A stretch of DNA of 36,972 bases from Candidatus Giovannonibacteria bacterium (GTDB taxonomy: Bacteria > Patescibacteriota > Minisyncoccia > JACPKW01 > UBA11713): contig JAHFOJ010000003.1 of assembly GCA_023266875.1 (NCBI GenBank), forward strand, positions 38,239 through 75,210, in the 5' to 3' direction. Of this stretch, positions 16,325-26,537 are shown piece after piece. The position numbers and the translations under genes were made by a program. The notes under the pieces are model-generated. The model made no database searches, was not told the origin of the DNA, and saw only the letters and a list, made by a program, of their open reading frames with translations. Positions within the stretch are counted from its first letter, which is position 1; the number at the start of each line of letters is the position of its first letter.

Positions 16325-16388
16325 TCAACTATAAGTTGGTGTGGGGGTAAAGGTCGGATTTAGAATTTTAATTTTAAAATATAAAAAT

Positions 16389-16577
16389 ATGGCACAACGA
16401 AAAGCGGCAGATTGCCGAACAATGCCAAGTGAGAAGAATTGCTCACTTTATATTTCTGGCACCGCAGAGGAAGTTTTAGACGCGGCAACTCAGCATGCAG
16501 TGGCTTCGCACGGTCACAAAAATACTCCGGAGCTTCGCGAAGAAATTCGCAAAGGTTTAGTAGACGCGAACGATTAA
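16389..16577 (+). CDS. DUF1059-like small protein
   Basis: MAQRKAADCRTMPSEKNCSLYISGTAEEVLDAATQHAVASHGHKNTPELREEIRKGL; internal ATG of ORF 16341-16577. Confidence 0.8.
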   Translation: MAQRKAADCRTMPSEKNCSLYISGTAEEVLDAATQHAVASHGHKNTPELREEIRKGLVDAND

Positions 16578-16609
16578 TTATCTTCTCCCGACCGTAGTCG
16601 GGGGAGATC

Positions 16610-16680
16610 GCGGGCATAGTATAGTGATAGTACGACTGCCTTCCAAGCAGTAGACGCGAGTTTGATTCTCGCTGCCCGCA
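16610..16680 (+). tRNA. tRNA-Gly(TCC)
   Basis: GCGGGCA/TGCCCGC acceptor; anticodon arm ACTGC-CTTCCAA-GCAGT. Confidence 0.95.
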
Positions 16681-16684
16681 CATG

Positions 16685-16719
16685 AAATCAAAAACCACGC
16701 TCTCGCGTGGTTTTTGATC
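16685..16719. terminator. Hairpin terminator between tRNA-Gly and HU
   Basis: ATCAAAAACCACGC-TCTC-GCGTGGTTTTTGAT. Confidence 0.85.
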
Positions 16720-16743
16720 AATTCGAAAAAAAAATATTGCGAA

Positions 16744-17031
16744 TTATTTAACCGCGTCTTTTAACCCTTTACCTGCTTTGAATTTCGGGACTTTCATTGC
16801 TGGGACGTTTACCTTTGCGCCGGTGCGCGGGTTTCTTGCTTGGCGCGCTTTGCGCTGACGCGCAACGAAGGTGCCGAAGCCTGCTATTGAAACCTCATCG
16901 CCTTTCTTCATTGTCTCCGCGATGGTGTCGAATATAAAATCGACGACTTCCTCAGCATGCTTTTTGGATACTTCGACGCCCTTTTTGGAGTGAAGCTCCC
17001 AAACCTTTGCCGCTAGTTCTGCTTTGTTCAT
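16744..17031 (-). CDS. hup: DNA-binding protein HU
   Basis: MNKAELAAKVWELHSKKGVEVSKKHAEEVVDFIFDTI...VSIAGFGTFVARQRKARQARNPRTGAKVNVPAMKVPKFKAGKGLKDAVK. Confidence 0.95.
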   Translation of the reverse strand: MNKAELAAKVWELHSKKGVEVSKKHAEEVVDFIFDTIAETMKKGDEVSIAGFGTFVARQRKARQARNPRTGAKVNVPAMKVPKFKAGKGLKDAVK

Positions 17032-17075
17032 ATTATTTTGAAATTATTTGAAAAACGACCTTTTTGCTTATTTCG

Positions 17076-17144
17076 CCACGTTAGAAGCAAACTGCTCCTA
17101 GACGGCTGCCACTGCGCTTTCGGCAGGGTGGGCTTCTAACGTGG
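17076..17144 (-). promoter_or_regulatory. Structured 5' leader element of HU mRNA
   Basis: Perfect 13-bp inverted repeat CCACGTTAGAAGC/GCTTCTAACGTGG around an internal hairpin region, downstream of the TTGTAA-17-TATAAT promoter. Confidence 0.65.
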
Positions 17145-17164
17145 TTTCATTTATCTAGTTTCTG

Positions 17165-17193
17165 ATTATACAGCGTTTCAAAAACCCTTACAA
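17165..17193 (-). promoter_or_regulatory. Promoter of HU gene
   Basis: Minus strand TTGTAA - 17 nt - TATAAT. Confidence 0.75.
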
Positions 17194-17226
17194 ATCGGGC
17201 AAACTTGCCCTGTGGATGAGTTTCAC

Positions 17227-17327
17227 CCAGCCGTACTTTTCTGTTTTTTTACAACCTTTAGTATCTGATTCTCTATGTATTGGGGACGGAATAATCGCAA
17301 ATGATATTATAGCAAAAGTACGGCTGG
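17227..17327. repeat. 101-bp inverted-repeat-bounded element (CCAGCCGTACTTTT ... AAAAGTACGGCTGG)
   Basis: Perfect 14-bp arms 17227-17240 / 17314-17327; arm shared with 12255-12361. Confidence 0.75.
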
Positions 17328-17343
17328 CTTTCGCCCGTGAGAT

Positions 17344-18870
17344 TTAGCGGGCATAATCCACCGTTCTTGTTTCTCTAATTACGTGAACCTTGATTTCGCC
17401 AGGATATTTTAATTCTTGTTCCACGCGGTTTGCGATGTCACGGGCGAGTTTTTTCATTTCCAGATCTGAAATTTTATCCGGCGTGACGAATACGCGAATT
17501 TCACGGCCTGCCTGTATGGCATACGTTTTCTCGACTCCCGGGAATGACGCCGCGATCCGTTCAAGGTCTTCGAGCCGCTTTAAATAGTTTTCAACCGAAT
17601 CCCTTCTTGCTCCCGGGCGGGACGCTGAAATCGCATCAGCAGTTTGCACGATTATAGATTCGAGCGTTTCATATGGATACTCTTCGTGATGCGATTGCAT
17701 CGCTTGTATTACGCGCACATCTACATTAAATTTTTGAAGTATTCTTCTGCCGATCTCAACATGCGTTCCCTGGATTTCATGGTCAACCGCTTTCCCAATA
17801 TCATGGAGAAGCGCGCCCTTTCTTGCAATCGCGACATCTCCGCCGAGTTCAGATGCAAGCATCCCCGATATGTGGGACATTTCAATTGAATGCTGAAGAA
17901 CGTTTTGTCCGTACGAAGTTCTGAATTTAAGGCGTCCGAGAAGCATCAAAAGCCGCGGGTCAATGTCGAAAGCGCCGATTTCGAAAGCGGCTTTTTCGCC
18001 CGCGTCTTTAATTATCTTTTCTATTTCATTCTTAGATTTATCAACCATTTCTTCGATCCGCGCGGGCTGAATGCGTCCGTCGACTATCAGATTTTCAAGC
18101 GCCATTTTGGCTATATGGCGCCGAACCGGATCGAAACTTGAAATGATTACCGTGCCCGGGGTATCATCAACGACGACCTCAACCCCGGCGGCGCGTTCAA
18201 GAGCGCGGATGTTACGCCCTTCTTTCCCGATTATTTTTCCTTTCAAGTCTTCCGAAGGGATTGTCACGGCGGTCGTGGTTACTTCTGATGCTGTGGAAGA
18301 AGCCAGCCGCTGGATTATGGTTGCGAGCGTATCGCGCGCTCTTTGCTCGAGCCGCTCGGTCCCGAAAAGTTCGAGTTTTTGTATTCGCGCGAGAATGTCA
18401 GCCTCGTGTTTCTTTTCGATCGAGCCTATAAGGTCGTGTTTGGCCTCTTCTTCGGTTAGTCCGGCTATCTTTTGTAGCTCGACTCGTTTAGCTTCCTCAA
18501 TTTTTTCGGCCTCTTCGCGGATTTTTTTGATTTCTTCCGCTTTTTCCTTGAGCGATTCTATCTCGCGCTCAAGATCGTTTCGCCTTTTTTCCAATACATC
18601 TTCGCGCTCGAGGATTTTTTCCTCGAGCTTATGGATTTGACTTTCGCGTTCTTTGATTTCCAGCTTGGCCTCCGATAGCAGGCCTTCGGCCTTGCTTTTC
18701 GCTTCGTCTAAAGTTTTAGTCGCTTGGTTTTTAGCTTCGAGTAAGGTTTCTCTTACCCTTAGCTCAGCCGAGTTTTTTCTCGATTGCGATATTAGTTGAT
18801 GGGCGACATAGCCCAGAATTCCCCCAAACGCTAATAAGCCTATCGCAACGAATGGCAATGATATTGACAT
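17344..18870 (-). CDS. rny: Ribonuclease Y
   Basis: N-terminal TM, coiled coil, KH (IIGKEGRNIRALERAAGVEVVVDDTPGTVIISSFDPVRR), HD domain (GALLHDIGKAVDHE). Confidence 0.97.
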   Translation of the reverse strand: MSISLPFVAIGLLAFGGILGYVAHQLISQSRKNSAELRVRETLLEAKNQATKTLDEAKSKAEGLLSEAKLEIKERESQIHKLEEKILEREDVLEKRRNDLEREIESLKEKAEEIKKIREEAEKIEEAKRVELQKIAGLTEEEAKHDLIGSIEKKHEADILARIQKLELFGTERLEQRARDTLATIIQRLASSTASEVTTTAVTIPSEDLKGKIIGKEGRNIRALERAAGVEVVVDDTPGTVIISSFDPVRRHIAKMALENLIVDGRIQPARIEEMVDKSKNEIEKIIKDAGEKAAFEIGAFDIDPRLLMLLGRLKFRTSYGQNVLQHSIEMSHISGMLASELGGDVAIARKGALLHDIGKAVDHEIQGTHVEIGRRILQKFNVDVRVIQAMQSHHEEYPYETLESIIVQTADAISASRPGARRDSVENYLKRLEDLERIAASFPGVEKTYAIQAGREIRVFVTPDKISDLEMKKLARDIANRVEQELKYPGEIKVHVIRETRTVDYAR

Positions 18871-19027
18871 AATCCATATTTCCTTGAAAAACGCTTTCCA
18901 GTTTTATTGTTGAAACCACGGTAACGTTTTGATTACAAATAAATAATACATATCTTAGCAGATGAGTTCTTCGAGGGCAAGAGAAAATGTCTAGAAGGCA
19001 AGAGGCATAATGATGTAACATGAATTA

Positions 19028-20665
19028 ATGCAAAGAGAAATGCGCAAGAGGTATAGGCCAGTAGTGTTGGCGTTGCTTGACGGCCTTGGCGTTCCGCAAA
19101 ATGGCTCGTCCACTGTTTTTAGAGCCCATAGGCCCAATTTCGAACTTTTAGAAAAATATTTCCCAATGGCCACCCTGCAGGCATCCGGCATTGCAGTCGG
19201 TCTCCCGTGGGGAGAGGAGGGTAATTCAGAAGTAGGGCACATTACTATTGGGGCGGGTCGTCCGATTTTTCACTACCTGCCGAGAATTATGCTTGCAATT
19301 CAGGACGGCTCTTTTTTTAGAAATGAGGCAATCCTGGAAGGAATAAATCATGTGAGGAAGAATAATTCCCGGCTACATCTTTTGGGGCTTTTTTCTTCTG
19401 GATCAGTCCATTCTTATGCGGAACATCTTTACGCGCTTTTGGACTTAGCCAAGAAAGAGGGCATAAGAAAAGTTTATCTGCATTTATTTACCGACGGGCG
19501 CGATGCGTCAGCTACTGAAGGCGCTAAATTTCTAGAAGATTTGGAGTTCAGAATCCACGAAAATTATCCATTCGCGAAAATAGCTTCAATATCCGGCAGA
19601 TATTTTTCAATGGATAGGGACGAACACTGGGATAGGATCGAAAGAGTCTATAATCTTTTAGCCAACGGGAAGGGTAAACAATTCAAGCTCGCGAGCTCAT
19701 ATGTATCTTCAGAATACGCGGCCGGAAGAACTGATGAGTTTGTGGAGCCGGGCTTTTATGCATTAGATGGTAGTGATATAGCTTCAGGGCGGATTGAGAA
19801 GGGGGATTCGGTTATTTTTTTTAATTTCCGGGAAGATTCGGTACGCGAGCTCACGCGCGCTTTTACGGAAGAAAGTTTTGACAAATTCCCGAGAGAAAAA
19901 ATTCTCGATTTTGTTTTTGTTACTATGACTGAATATGAAAAAGGCCTGCCGGTTCGAGTCGCGTTTACTCCGCTTGATATTTCGTGGCCTATCGCGCGAG
20001 TAATTTCAGAAGCTGGGCTTAAGCAATTGCATATCGCCGAAACCGAAAAATACGCCCATGTAACTTATTTTTTCAACGGGGGATATGAAAAACCGTTTTC
20101 GGGCGAGTCGAGGATTCTAGTACAGTCTCTTTCGGGCGCGCATTTTGACGAGCACCCTGAAATGTCGTCCCGAGAAATTACCAACGACGTCTTAAAAAAA
20201 CTTGGAGAGTATGATTTCATTTTATTCAATCTCGCCAACGCGGACATGGTAGGACACTCCGGGAATTTTGATGCCACAGTGAGAGCTATTGAAGTTTTAG
20301 ACGAATCGATTGGCAGAATTTTTAAGGCTGTTTTAGAAATCGGAGGTGTTATGCTTGTGACTGGAGATCATGGAAACGCTGAAGAAAAACTATATATGGT
20401 GACGGGTGAAAAAAAGACCAAACATTCGATAAACCCAGTGCCACTCTATCTTGTCGCCGAAGATTTCAGGGGCACTCGGGCGAGATCAAATGAAGAGATA
20501 GTCGAGCTATATAACAAATCTTCGGGCATTTTGACGGATATCGCGCCGACAATTCTTGAACTCATGGGGCTTCCGAAGCCGGCTGAGATGACGGGTGTAA
20601 GTTTGTTGCCAAAATTGGTCGGAAAGATCGTGCCTCGCGCGCGAAAATGGTATGATATTTTTTAA
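19028..20665 (+). CDS. gpmI: 2,3-bisphosphoglycerate-independent phosphoglycerate mutase
   Basis: VVLALLDGLGVPQNG, GNSEVGHITIGAGR, LFTDGRDASAT, NLANADMVGHSGN, VTGDHGNAEE. Confidence 0.95.
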   Translation: MQREMRKRYRPVVLALLDGLGVPQNGSSTVFRAHRPNFELLEKYFPMATLQASGIAVGLPWGEEGNSEVGHITIGAGRPIFHYLPRIMLAIQDGSFFRNEAILEGINHVRKNNSRLHLLGLFSSGSVHSYAEHLYALLDLAKKEGIRKVYLHLFTDGRDASATEGAKFLEDLEFRIHENYPFAKIASISGRYFSMDRDEHWDRIERVYNLLANGKGKQFKLASSYVSSEYAAGRTDEFVEPGFYALDGSDIASGRIEKGDSVIFFNFREDSVRELTRAFTEESFDKFPREKILDFVFVTMTEYEKGLPVRVAFTPLDISWPIARVISEAGLKQLHIAETEKYAHVTYFFNGGYEKPFSGESRILVQSLSGAHFDEHPEMSSREITNDVLKKLGEYDFILFNLANADMVGHSGNFDATVRAIEVLDESIGRIFKAVLEIGGVMLVTGDHGNAEEKLYMVTGEKKTKHSINPVPLYLVAEDFRGTRARSNEEIVELYNKSSGILTDIAPTILELMGLPKPAEMTGVSLLPKLVGKIVPRARKWYDIF

Positions 20666-20680
20666 CTCTGCTTTGCCGCG

Positions 20681-20708
20681 TTGACACAGTAATAGCGATT
20701 GCTAGAAT
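20681..20708 (+). promoter_or_regulatory. Promoter for the candidate sRNA
   Basis: TTGACA - 16 nt - TAGAAT, directly upstream of the structured element. Confidence 0.7.
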
Positions 20709-20713
20709 GGGAA

Positions 20714-20824
20714 AATTAAAAACCGGAAAGTAGGAGACGCCTCCTCGATTCCTCCTTTTGAGGATCCCCGCAAGGGGGATAATGGCCTTGTGCCGAAGCG
20801 CTTCTCTTACTTTCCGGTTTTTAT
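20714..20824 (+). ncRNA. Candidate ~110-nt structured sRNA (or elaborate bidirectional terminator)
   Basis: 20-bp closing helix AAAAACCGGAAAGTAGGAGA / TCTCTTACTTTCCGGTTTTT (one G-U) enclosing several short hairpins including one with a GCAA tetraloop; own promoter and T-tract. Confidence 0.6.
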
Positions 20825-21465
20825 TTGCCGGAGTTTGTTTTCTCTTTAGATTCTTTCGCGGCTTTTGATAGAAAATCCGCGCCATTTTTGGATTTTATGA
20901 TTTGGTCTATGATGCCGTAATTTTTGGCTTCCTCCGAGTCCATGTAGAAATCACGGTCGGCGTCTTTTTCAACTTTTGGTATTGCTTGCCCAGTGTGTTT
21001 CGCCAAAATTTTATTTATTCTGTCTTTGATGCGGATTATGTGATCGGCCGTGATCTTAATGTCGGTGGCTTGGCCTTCTGCGGCGCCGAGTACTTGGTGG
21101 ATCATAATTTCTGAATTGGGGAGCGCGAATCTTTTACCCTTTGTTCCCGAGGCGAGCAAGATTGCTGCGGCTGATGCGGCGAATCCGACGCAAATTGTGG
21201 CGATATCAGATTTAACGTATTGCATCGTATCGTAAATCGCAAGCGCGGCCGAAACCGAACCTCCGGGAGAATTTATGTAAAGCTGGATGTCTTTTTTGTC
21301 CTGTAATTCCAAAAATAAAATCTGTGCGATAACCGCGTTTGCAATATCATCGTTTATCGGGCCACCCAAGAAAATAATCCGGTCTTTTAAGAGACGTGAA
21401 TAGATGTCATAAGCGCGCTCACCGAATTGCGATTTTTCTATAACTGTTGGAATTAAATATGTCAT
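20821..21465 (-). CDS. clpP: ATP-dependent Clp protease proteolytic subunit
   Basis: [65 protein letters not shown]. Confidence 0.96.
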   Translation of the reverse strand: MTYLIPTVIEKSQFGERAYDIYSRLLKDRIIFLGGPINDDIANAVIAQILFLELQDKKDIQLYINSPGGSVSAALAIYDTMQYVKSDIATICVGFAASAAAILLASGTKGKRFALPNSEIMIHQVLGAAEGQATDIKITADHIIRIKDRINKILAKHTGQAIPKVEKDADRDFYMDSEEAKNYGIIDQIIKSKNGADFLSKAAKESKEKTNSGK

Positions 21466-21466
21466 G

Positions 21467-22489
21467 TTATTCTTTTTGCTCTAATATCTTAAAAACTTTT
21501 TCGTTTCTTATAATACCATAAGCGTAGTCTTTCAATTTCTGCGGGTCAAGAGATTTAGCTTCTTCTTTTGGAACTTTGGAAAGTATGAGCATGGTCTCGT
21601 TTTGAAGCTCATCTTCGGAGACGGTTACGTTTTCTGCTTTGGCAATTTCTCTTAGCGTAAGTCCGTAGCGCACACGCTTTTCTGCTTCCAGCGCCCATTC
21701 TTTTTTCAGGTCTTCCTCTGTCTTTTTTATGTGGTCGAGATAGTGTTCCCAAGCTATTCCTATTCCAGACAGATTTTCCTTGAGCTCACCAACCATTTTT
21801 TGTTTTTCAAATTCAACCAGAATCGGCGGTACTTCAATATTACACGCACCGGCAATTGAATCTAGCGTTTCCATACGCTTTTTTTCCCCGTTCTTTATTA
21901 TTTTCTCCGCCTTTATGTTTTCTGCGAGATTCGCTTTCAGTGCTTCAAGGTTCTGAAAATCTCCCAAATTTTTTGCAAAATCGTCGTTAATTTCGGCGGA
22001 TCCGCCGGCTGGCAGATCGTCTTTCGCGCGCGCTTTTTGAAGGTATTCAAGCGCACTATCGATTTCTGAATTTTCCACCTTGATTTCCGGCTCCGTTCTC
22101 CAATAGACCGAGGCCGCGATATCTTTATAGTTCGGCAATTTTATTTCTGGAAGGGTAACGGATTTGATTTTAAACCCAAGAGGATTTCCGCGAGCAAGCT
22201 TGGTTATCACTATTTCGGGTTTTCCAATGGGCTCTATATTTTTCTCCTTTATTATTTTTGGCCAAAGATCCTCAAGCGCCATTTCCGCCGCTTCTTCAAG
22301 AATCTCCGCTTCGCCCACATTAGATATCAGAACATTTTCTGGAATTTTCCCCTGCCTGTATCCGTCGATTTTTGTCCGCGCGGAAACTTTCAGTACCGCT
22401 TCTTGCCAATATTGCCCGAAGGCCGGGGCCTCGAGCTCTCCTGAAATTTCAATATCGGTTCCAGATAAGTTTTTTAGCTCTAGATTCAT
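21467..22489 (-). CDS. tig: Trigger factor
   Basis: Trigger factor N-domain (GFxKGKIP-like [13 protein letters not shown]) and C-domain; probable start at [14 protein letters not shown] rather than the longer ORF start. Confidence 0.85.
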   Translation of the reverse strand: MNLELKNLSGTDIEISGELEAPAFGQYWQEAVLKVSARTKIDGYRQGKIPENVLISNVGEAEILEEAAEMALEDLWPKIIKEKNIEPIGKPEIVITKLARGNPLGFKIKSVTLPEIKLPNYKDIAASVYWRTEPEIKVENSEIDSALEYLQKARAKDDLPAGGSAEINDDFAKNLGDFQNLEALKANLAENIKAEKIIKNGEKKRMETLDSIAGACNIEVPPILVEFEKQKMVGELKENLSGIGIAWEHYLDHIKKTEEDLKKEWALEAEKRVRYGLTLREIAKAENVTVSEDELQNETMLILSKVPKEEAKSLDPQKLKDYAYGIIRNEKVFKILEQKE

Positions 22490-22655
22490 CCAGTTAGAAA
22501 ATTTACCAATAAATAAGAATTGATTAATAATAGCGAAGAAGCCATTTTTTTTCAAGCATACGAATAGCCTCACGAAAAATCACACCCAGCGAGGCATCGT
22601 GACCTCACGAAAAATCTAACCGAACGGTAACTTTGCTAGCTCACGGCCTTGTGGC

Positions 22656-22697
22656 GGCTAATCAAGAAAACTCCCTTTGGGGAGTTTTCTTGATTTA
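22656..22697. terminator. Strong hairpin terminator
   Basis: TAATCAAGAAAACTCC-CTTTG-GGGAGTTTTCTTGATTTA. Confidence 0.75.
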
Positions 22698-22748
22698 TAC
22701 ACCTACTTTTCTTTCCAGTTTTGAGACGCGCTTTTCCAGATTTCTTGT

Positions 22749-22955
22749 TTAGGCAATGCTTTTCACTATTTCTTCTGTTTCATGAACATTTCCGCCGATT
22801 TTTCGCAAATCCACTTCTAATTCTTTCAAAACTGAGACTAATTCGCTGTGCTCTTCTTCATTTTTTGCAAAACCACGATTTATGTTTTTGCCTAAATCGG
22901 TAAAACCTCTTTGCGCCATTCCCACAAGTTTTTCTGTTTTCATCTTCTTTTCCAT
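22749..22955 (-). CDS. Small helical hypothetical protein
   Basis: 68 aa, coiled-coil-like composition. Confidence 0.55.
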   Translation of the reverse strand: MEKKMKTEKLVGMAQRGFTDLGKNINRGFAKNEEEHSELVSVLKELEVDLRKIGGNVHETEEIVKSIA

Positions 22956-22994
22956 TTTAAAACAGTATATCCGACTACTTACCAGTCAATTAAT

Positions 22995-25040
22995 TTAAAG
23001 TAACAATCCTACAAGCAGAAGTGCCACGATATTTACCACTTTTATCATCGGGTTGATCGCCGGGCCGGCGGTGTCTTTGTAAGGATCGCCTACAGTATCG
23101 CCGGTGACCGCTGCTTGATGCGCGAATGATTTTTTACCACCGTAGTTCCCTTCTTCGATATATTTTTTCGCGTTGTCCCATGCGGCACCACCAGAAGTCA
23201 TCGCAAGCGCTTGGAAAAGTCCAGTTACAATAACTCCGATTAAAAGTCCGCCGAGCGTTTTGAGTCCAAATATAAGCGCGACCAGAATTGTGATCGCGAT
23301 TGGCAATATTGCTGGCAGAATCATTTCTCTGAGCGCGGCTTTGGTTACAATGTCTACGGCTGCCGCGTAATCCGGCCTGTCTTTCCCGGACATTATATCT
23401 TTCTCGCGAAATTGCCTTCGAACCTCTTCCACAATTGACCCGGCAGCTTTGCCTACGGCGAGCATTGAAAGCGAAGCAAATATATAAGGAAGCATGCCGC
23501 CCAAAAATAAGCCGACTAAGACTAGAGGATCAGAAATTTCGAATGTGATTGATTTGCCATGTGCAGATATTTCGGAGACAAATGAACCAAACAGAACAAG
23601 CGCGGCAAGCCCTGCGGAAGCGATTGCGTAACCCTTGGTCACGGCTTTCGTGGTGTTGCCGACTGCGTCAAGCGGATCGGTCACCGCGCGCACATTTTCC
23701 GGGAGGCCCGCCATCTCGGCAATTCCTCCGGCGTTGTCGGTTATAGGACCGAATGAATCAATCGCGACTATTATTCCGGCAAGCGAAAGCATAGCGGTAG
23801 CCGCGATCGCAATTCCGTAAAGTCCGAAGAGCGAATAAGAAAAATATGTTGCAAGCGCGATGGATAAAATTGGCAACGTTGTCGCCTCCATTCCCATCGC
23901 GAGACCCATAATAACGTTTGTGCCGTGTCCGGTGTTGGAAGCTTTGGCGATATTCCTGACTGGGCGGAATTTTTTCGACGTGTAGTATTCGGTAAAAATA
24001 ACCATGAGTAGTGTTAATGCAAGTCCGGTTAGTGCGGATAGAAACATTTTGAACGGATCGCCGAAGAATTGTGGGATAGGATTATCGATAAGGAACTCCA
24101 GAGTATGTTGTACGGTAATAATATCCGGAATGATAAAGATGTTTGTGATTTGCCAAAAAAGCAGAATTGAAATAATACCGGTAGCAATTAGGCCCTTATA
24201 CAGGCCAGCCATTATGTTTTCTTTGAATTTTGCAGAAACGAAGAGTGACCCGATTAGCGATGCGATAAGACCCGCTGCGCCCAAAGCTAATGGATATAAA
24301 ATAGCTCCATTTACATTTGGATATAAAATTGATCCTAAAAACATTGAAGCTATTAGAGTTACGGCATAGGTTTCAAAAAGATCCGCAGCCATGCCGGCAC
24401 AATCGCCCACGTTATCACCAACGAGATCCGCGATCACAGCGGGATTTCGAGGATCATCTTCCGGGATACCGGCCTCAACTTTTCCCACCAAGTCAGCGCC
24501 GACATCCGCGCCTTTTGTGAAAATTCCTCCTCCAAGTCTGGAAAACACCGAAATTAACGAACCTCCAAATCCTAGAGATACGAGCGCGGATATATCTTTT
24601 GTAATTAAATAGAAACCCGTGACAACCAAGAGACCGAGACCGACAACAAGAAAACCTGTTACCGATCCTCCAATAAAAGCGAGGCGGAAGGCCGGCTTAA
24701 TGCCAGATTTAGCGACTTCGGTAACCCGCACATTTGCCACGACAGCCGTCATCATTCCAAAATAGCCGGCAAGAGCTGAAGCGAAAGCGCCCAGAATGAA
24801 GCCTGCGGCGGAAGCGCGGCCGATTAAAACAAAAAGCATAATGGCGATAATGAGCGCGACAATCGCTACTATTTTATATTGCCGCTTGAGATATGCCCGC
24901 GAGCCCTCTTCAATAGCTTCTGCGATCTCGCGCATTTTGTCGGAACCCGAAGGGTATTTGCTAACCATGCGTCTTGCCCAAAGCGAGTAGAGGATTCCCA
25001 AAACTGCTGAACCAATAATTAAATATATTAAGTTATTCAT
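22995..25040 (-). CDS. hppA: Membrane-bound H+-translocating pyrophosphatase
   Basis: Polytopic; [56 protein letters not shown] and [28 protein letters not shown]. Confidence 0.97.
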   Translation of the reverse strand: MNNLIYLIIGSAVLGILYSLWARRMVSKYPSGSDKMREIAEAIEEGSRAYLKRQYKIVAIVALIIAIMLFVLIGRASAAGFILGAFASALAGYFGMMTAVVANVRVTEVAKSGIKPAFRLAFIGGSVTGFLVVGLGLLVVTGFYLITKDISALVSLGFGGSLISVFSRLGGGIFTKGADVGADLVGKVEAGIPEDDPRNPAVIADLVGDNVGDCAGMAADLFETYAVTLIASMFLGSILYPNVNGAILYPLALGAAGLIASLIGSLFVSAKFKENIMAGLYKGLIATGIISILLFWQITNIFIIPDIITVQHTLEFLIDNPIPQFFGDPFKMFLSALTGLALTLLMVIFTEYYTSKKFRPVRNIAKASNTGHGTNVIMGLAMGMEATTLPILSIALATYFSYSLFGLYGIAIAATAMLSLAGIIVAIDSFGPITDNAGGIAEMAGLPENVRAVTDPLDAVGNTTKAVTKGYAIASAGLAALVLFGSFVSEISAHGKSITFEISDPLVLVGLFLGGMLPYIFASLSMLAVGKAAGSIVEEVRRQFREKDIMSGKDRPDYAAAVDIVTKAALREMILPAILPIAITILVALIFGLKTLGGLLIGVIVTGLFQALAMTSGGAAWDNAKKYIEEGNYGGKKSFAHQAAVTGDTVGDPYKDTAGPAINPMIKVVNIVALLLVGLLL

Positions 25041-25161
25041 CCCGATTTAGAAAATTTTTAGACAACTCATCGGATGAAGACGAGTCTAATTGCTCATTAA
25101 ACTTTACATTACTTATTTTATACTTTGTAGATTTTCTAACGGGATTCATATTTATTAATTA

Positions 25162-26403
25162 TTATTTTTTTTCTAAATTTGAATCTTCGGATTTTTCTGG
25201 GGCAGTTTCCGCAACATCTTCTTCTGATGCTGAAGCTACCACCTCTCCGGTTCGGGAATGGATATCAATTTTGTATCCTGTAAGTTTTGCGGCAAGGCGC
25301 ACGTTTTGACCGGCCCGGCCAATCGCAAGCGACAGCTGGTCCTCGGCTACCATTACTCTCGCCTCTTTTTTTAATTCATCGATTTCAACTGCAAGAACTT
25401 TTGCTGGGGATAGCGATTTTGCTATAAATTCTTCCGGATCTTCTCTCCATTCTATAATGTCTATTTTTTCACCGCCGAGCTCCGCGATCACCGTACTCAC
25501 CCGTATTCCTTTTTGCCCCACGCAGGATCCTACCGGGTCAACGCTTTCTTCGTGCGACAAGACCGCGATTTTTGATCGCGATCCCGCCTCTCGCGCGACA
25601 TTTTTAATCTCCACTATTTTTGAAGCAATCTCGGGCACTTCCATTTCGAATAGTTTTGCAACGAACATAGGATGCGAGCGCGAAAGATATAGGCCGGGTC
25701 CCCGCGGATTTTTTTCAACAAGAGCAAGATACGCTTTTATTCGCTCGCCAATCCTGTAGCGCTCTCCCCGCACCTGCTCTTCTCTCGGCAAAATCGCGGT
25801 AGCGCGGCCAAGATCCAAAAACACATTACGGCCTTCCACGCGCTGAACAATTCCGGAGATTACCTCTCCCTGCTTGGTTTCAAATTCGGAGAAAATAGAC
25901 TCGCGTTCCGCTTCGCGCAGGCGCTGCATGATCACTTGTTTCGCTGTCTGCGCGGCAATTCTGCCGAAATCCTCTTTAGTTTCAAATGGGAATACAATTT
26001 CATCTCCTGGTTTTGCGTTTTTGTCGGTTTTGATGGTGTCGTCAAGCATGATATGGCGCTCCGGATTAAATCGCACTTTTTTGGTATGTTCCGGAGATTC
26101 ATCTTCCTCTAAATTTTGACGCCGCCCCGATTCCGGGGGCGCCTCTGATATTTTTTCTTCTGCCTCGATTTCCTGTTCGGATTTAAGCATTGAATCGTCG
26201 ACTACAATTTTTATTTGAAAAAATTCAGTCTTCCCGGTTTTGGGTTCGAATTTTGCCCGCACAATCTGACCGCGCTTGCCGTATTCTTTTTTGTAAGCGG
26301 CGGCGAGGGCCATTTCTATTGTTTCAAGAATTTTTTCTTTAGGAATCCCGCGCTCCACAAATAGCTCGTCAAGCGCTGATTGGAGATTTTTTAGGTCAAA
26401 CAT
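25162..26403 (-). CDS. nusA: Transcription termination/antitermination protein NusA
   Basis: S1 and KH domains, DPVGSCVGQKGIRVSTVIAELGGEKIDIIEW, LSLAIGRAGQNVRLAAKLTGYKIDI; start set at MFDLKNLQSALDEL. Confidence 0.95.
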   Translation of the reverse strand: MFDLKNLQSALDELFVERGIPKEKILETIEMALAAAYKKEYGKRGQIVRAKFEPKTGKTEFFQIKIVVDDSMLKSEQEIEAEEKISEAPPESGRRQNLEEDESPEHTKKVRFNPERHIMLDDTIKTDKNAKPGDEIVFPFETKEDFGRIAAQTAKQVIMQRLREAERESIFSEFETKQGEVISGIVQRVEGRNVFLDLGRATAILPREEQVRGERYRIGERIKAYLALVEKNPRGPGLYLSRSHPMFVAKLFEMEVPEIASKIVEIKNVAREAGSRSKIAVLSHEESVDPVGSCVGQKGIRVSTVIAELGGEKIDIIEWREDPEEFIAKSLSPAKVLAVEIDELKKEARVMVAEDQLSLAIGRAGQNVRLAAKLTGYKIDIHSRTGEVVASASEEDVAETAPEKSEDSNLEKK

Positions 26404-26537
26404 GCCAATTTTTATTAAAATTAAAAGCCCATTTTGAGAATGGACTATATTCAGGATAGCAGTTTTTAGCGCTGTGTCAATATGCGCTGATTTTTTCCAC
26501 CGCAGGCGCACTTATTTTCCCATATAATAAAGGTATT

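Noticed and set aside
18071-18640. 189-aa plus-strand ORF antisense to rny
   Set aside because: Low-complexity Ser/Arg-rich shadow ORF of a clear RNase Y gene on the other strand.
20714-20824. 5S rRNA, SRP RNA or tmRNA at the 20.7 kb structured element
   Set aside because: Size is similar to 5S/SRP, but the conserved 5S and SRP S-domain motifs and the tmRNA tRNA-like end are not visible.
24004-24369. 121-aa plus-strand ORF inside hppA
   Set aside because: Antisense to a strongly supported pyrophosphatase; no RBS or domain signal.
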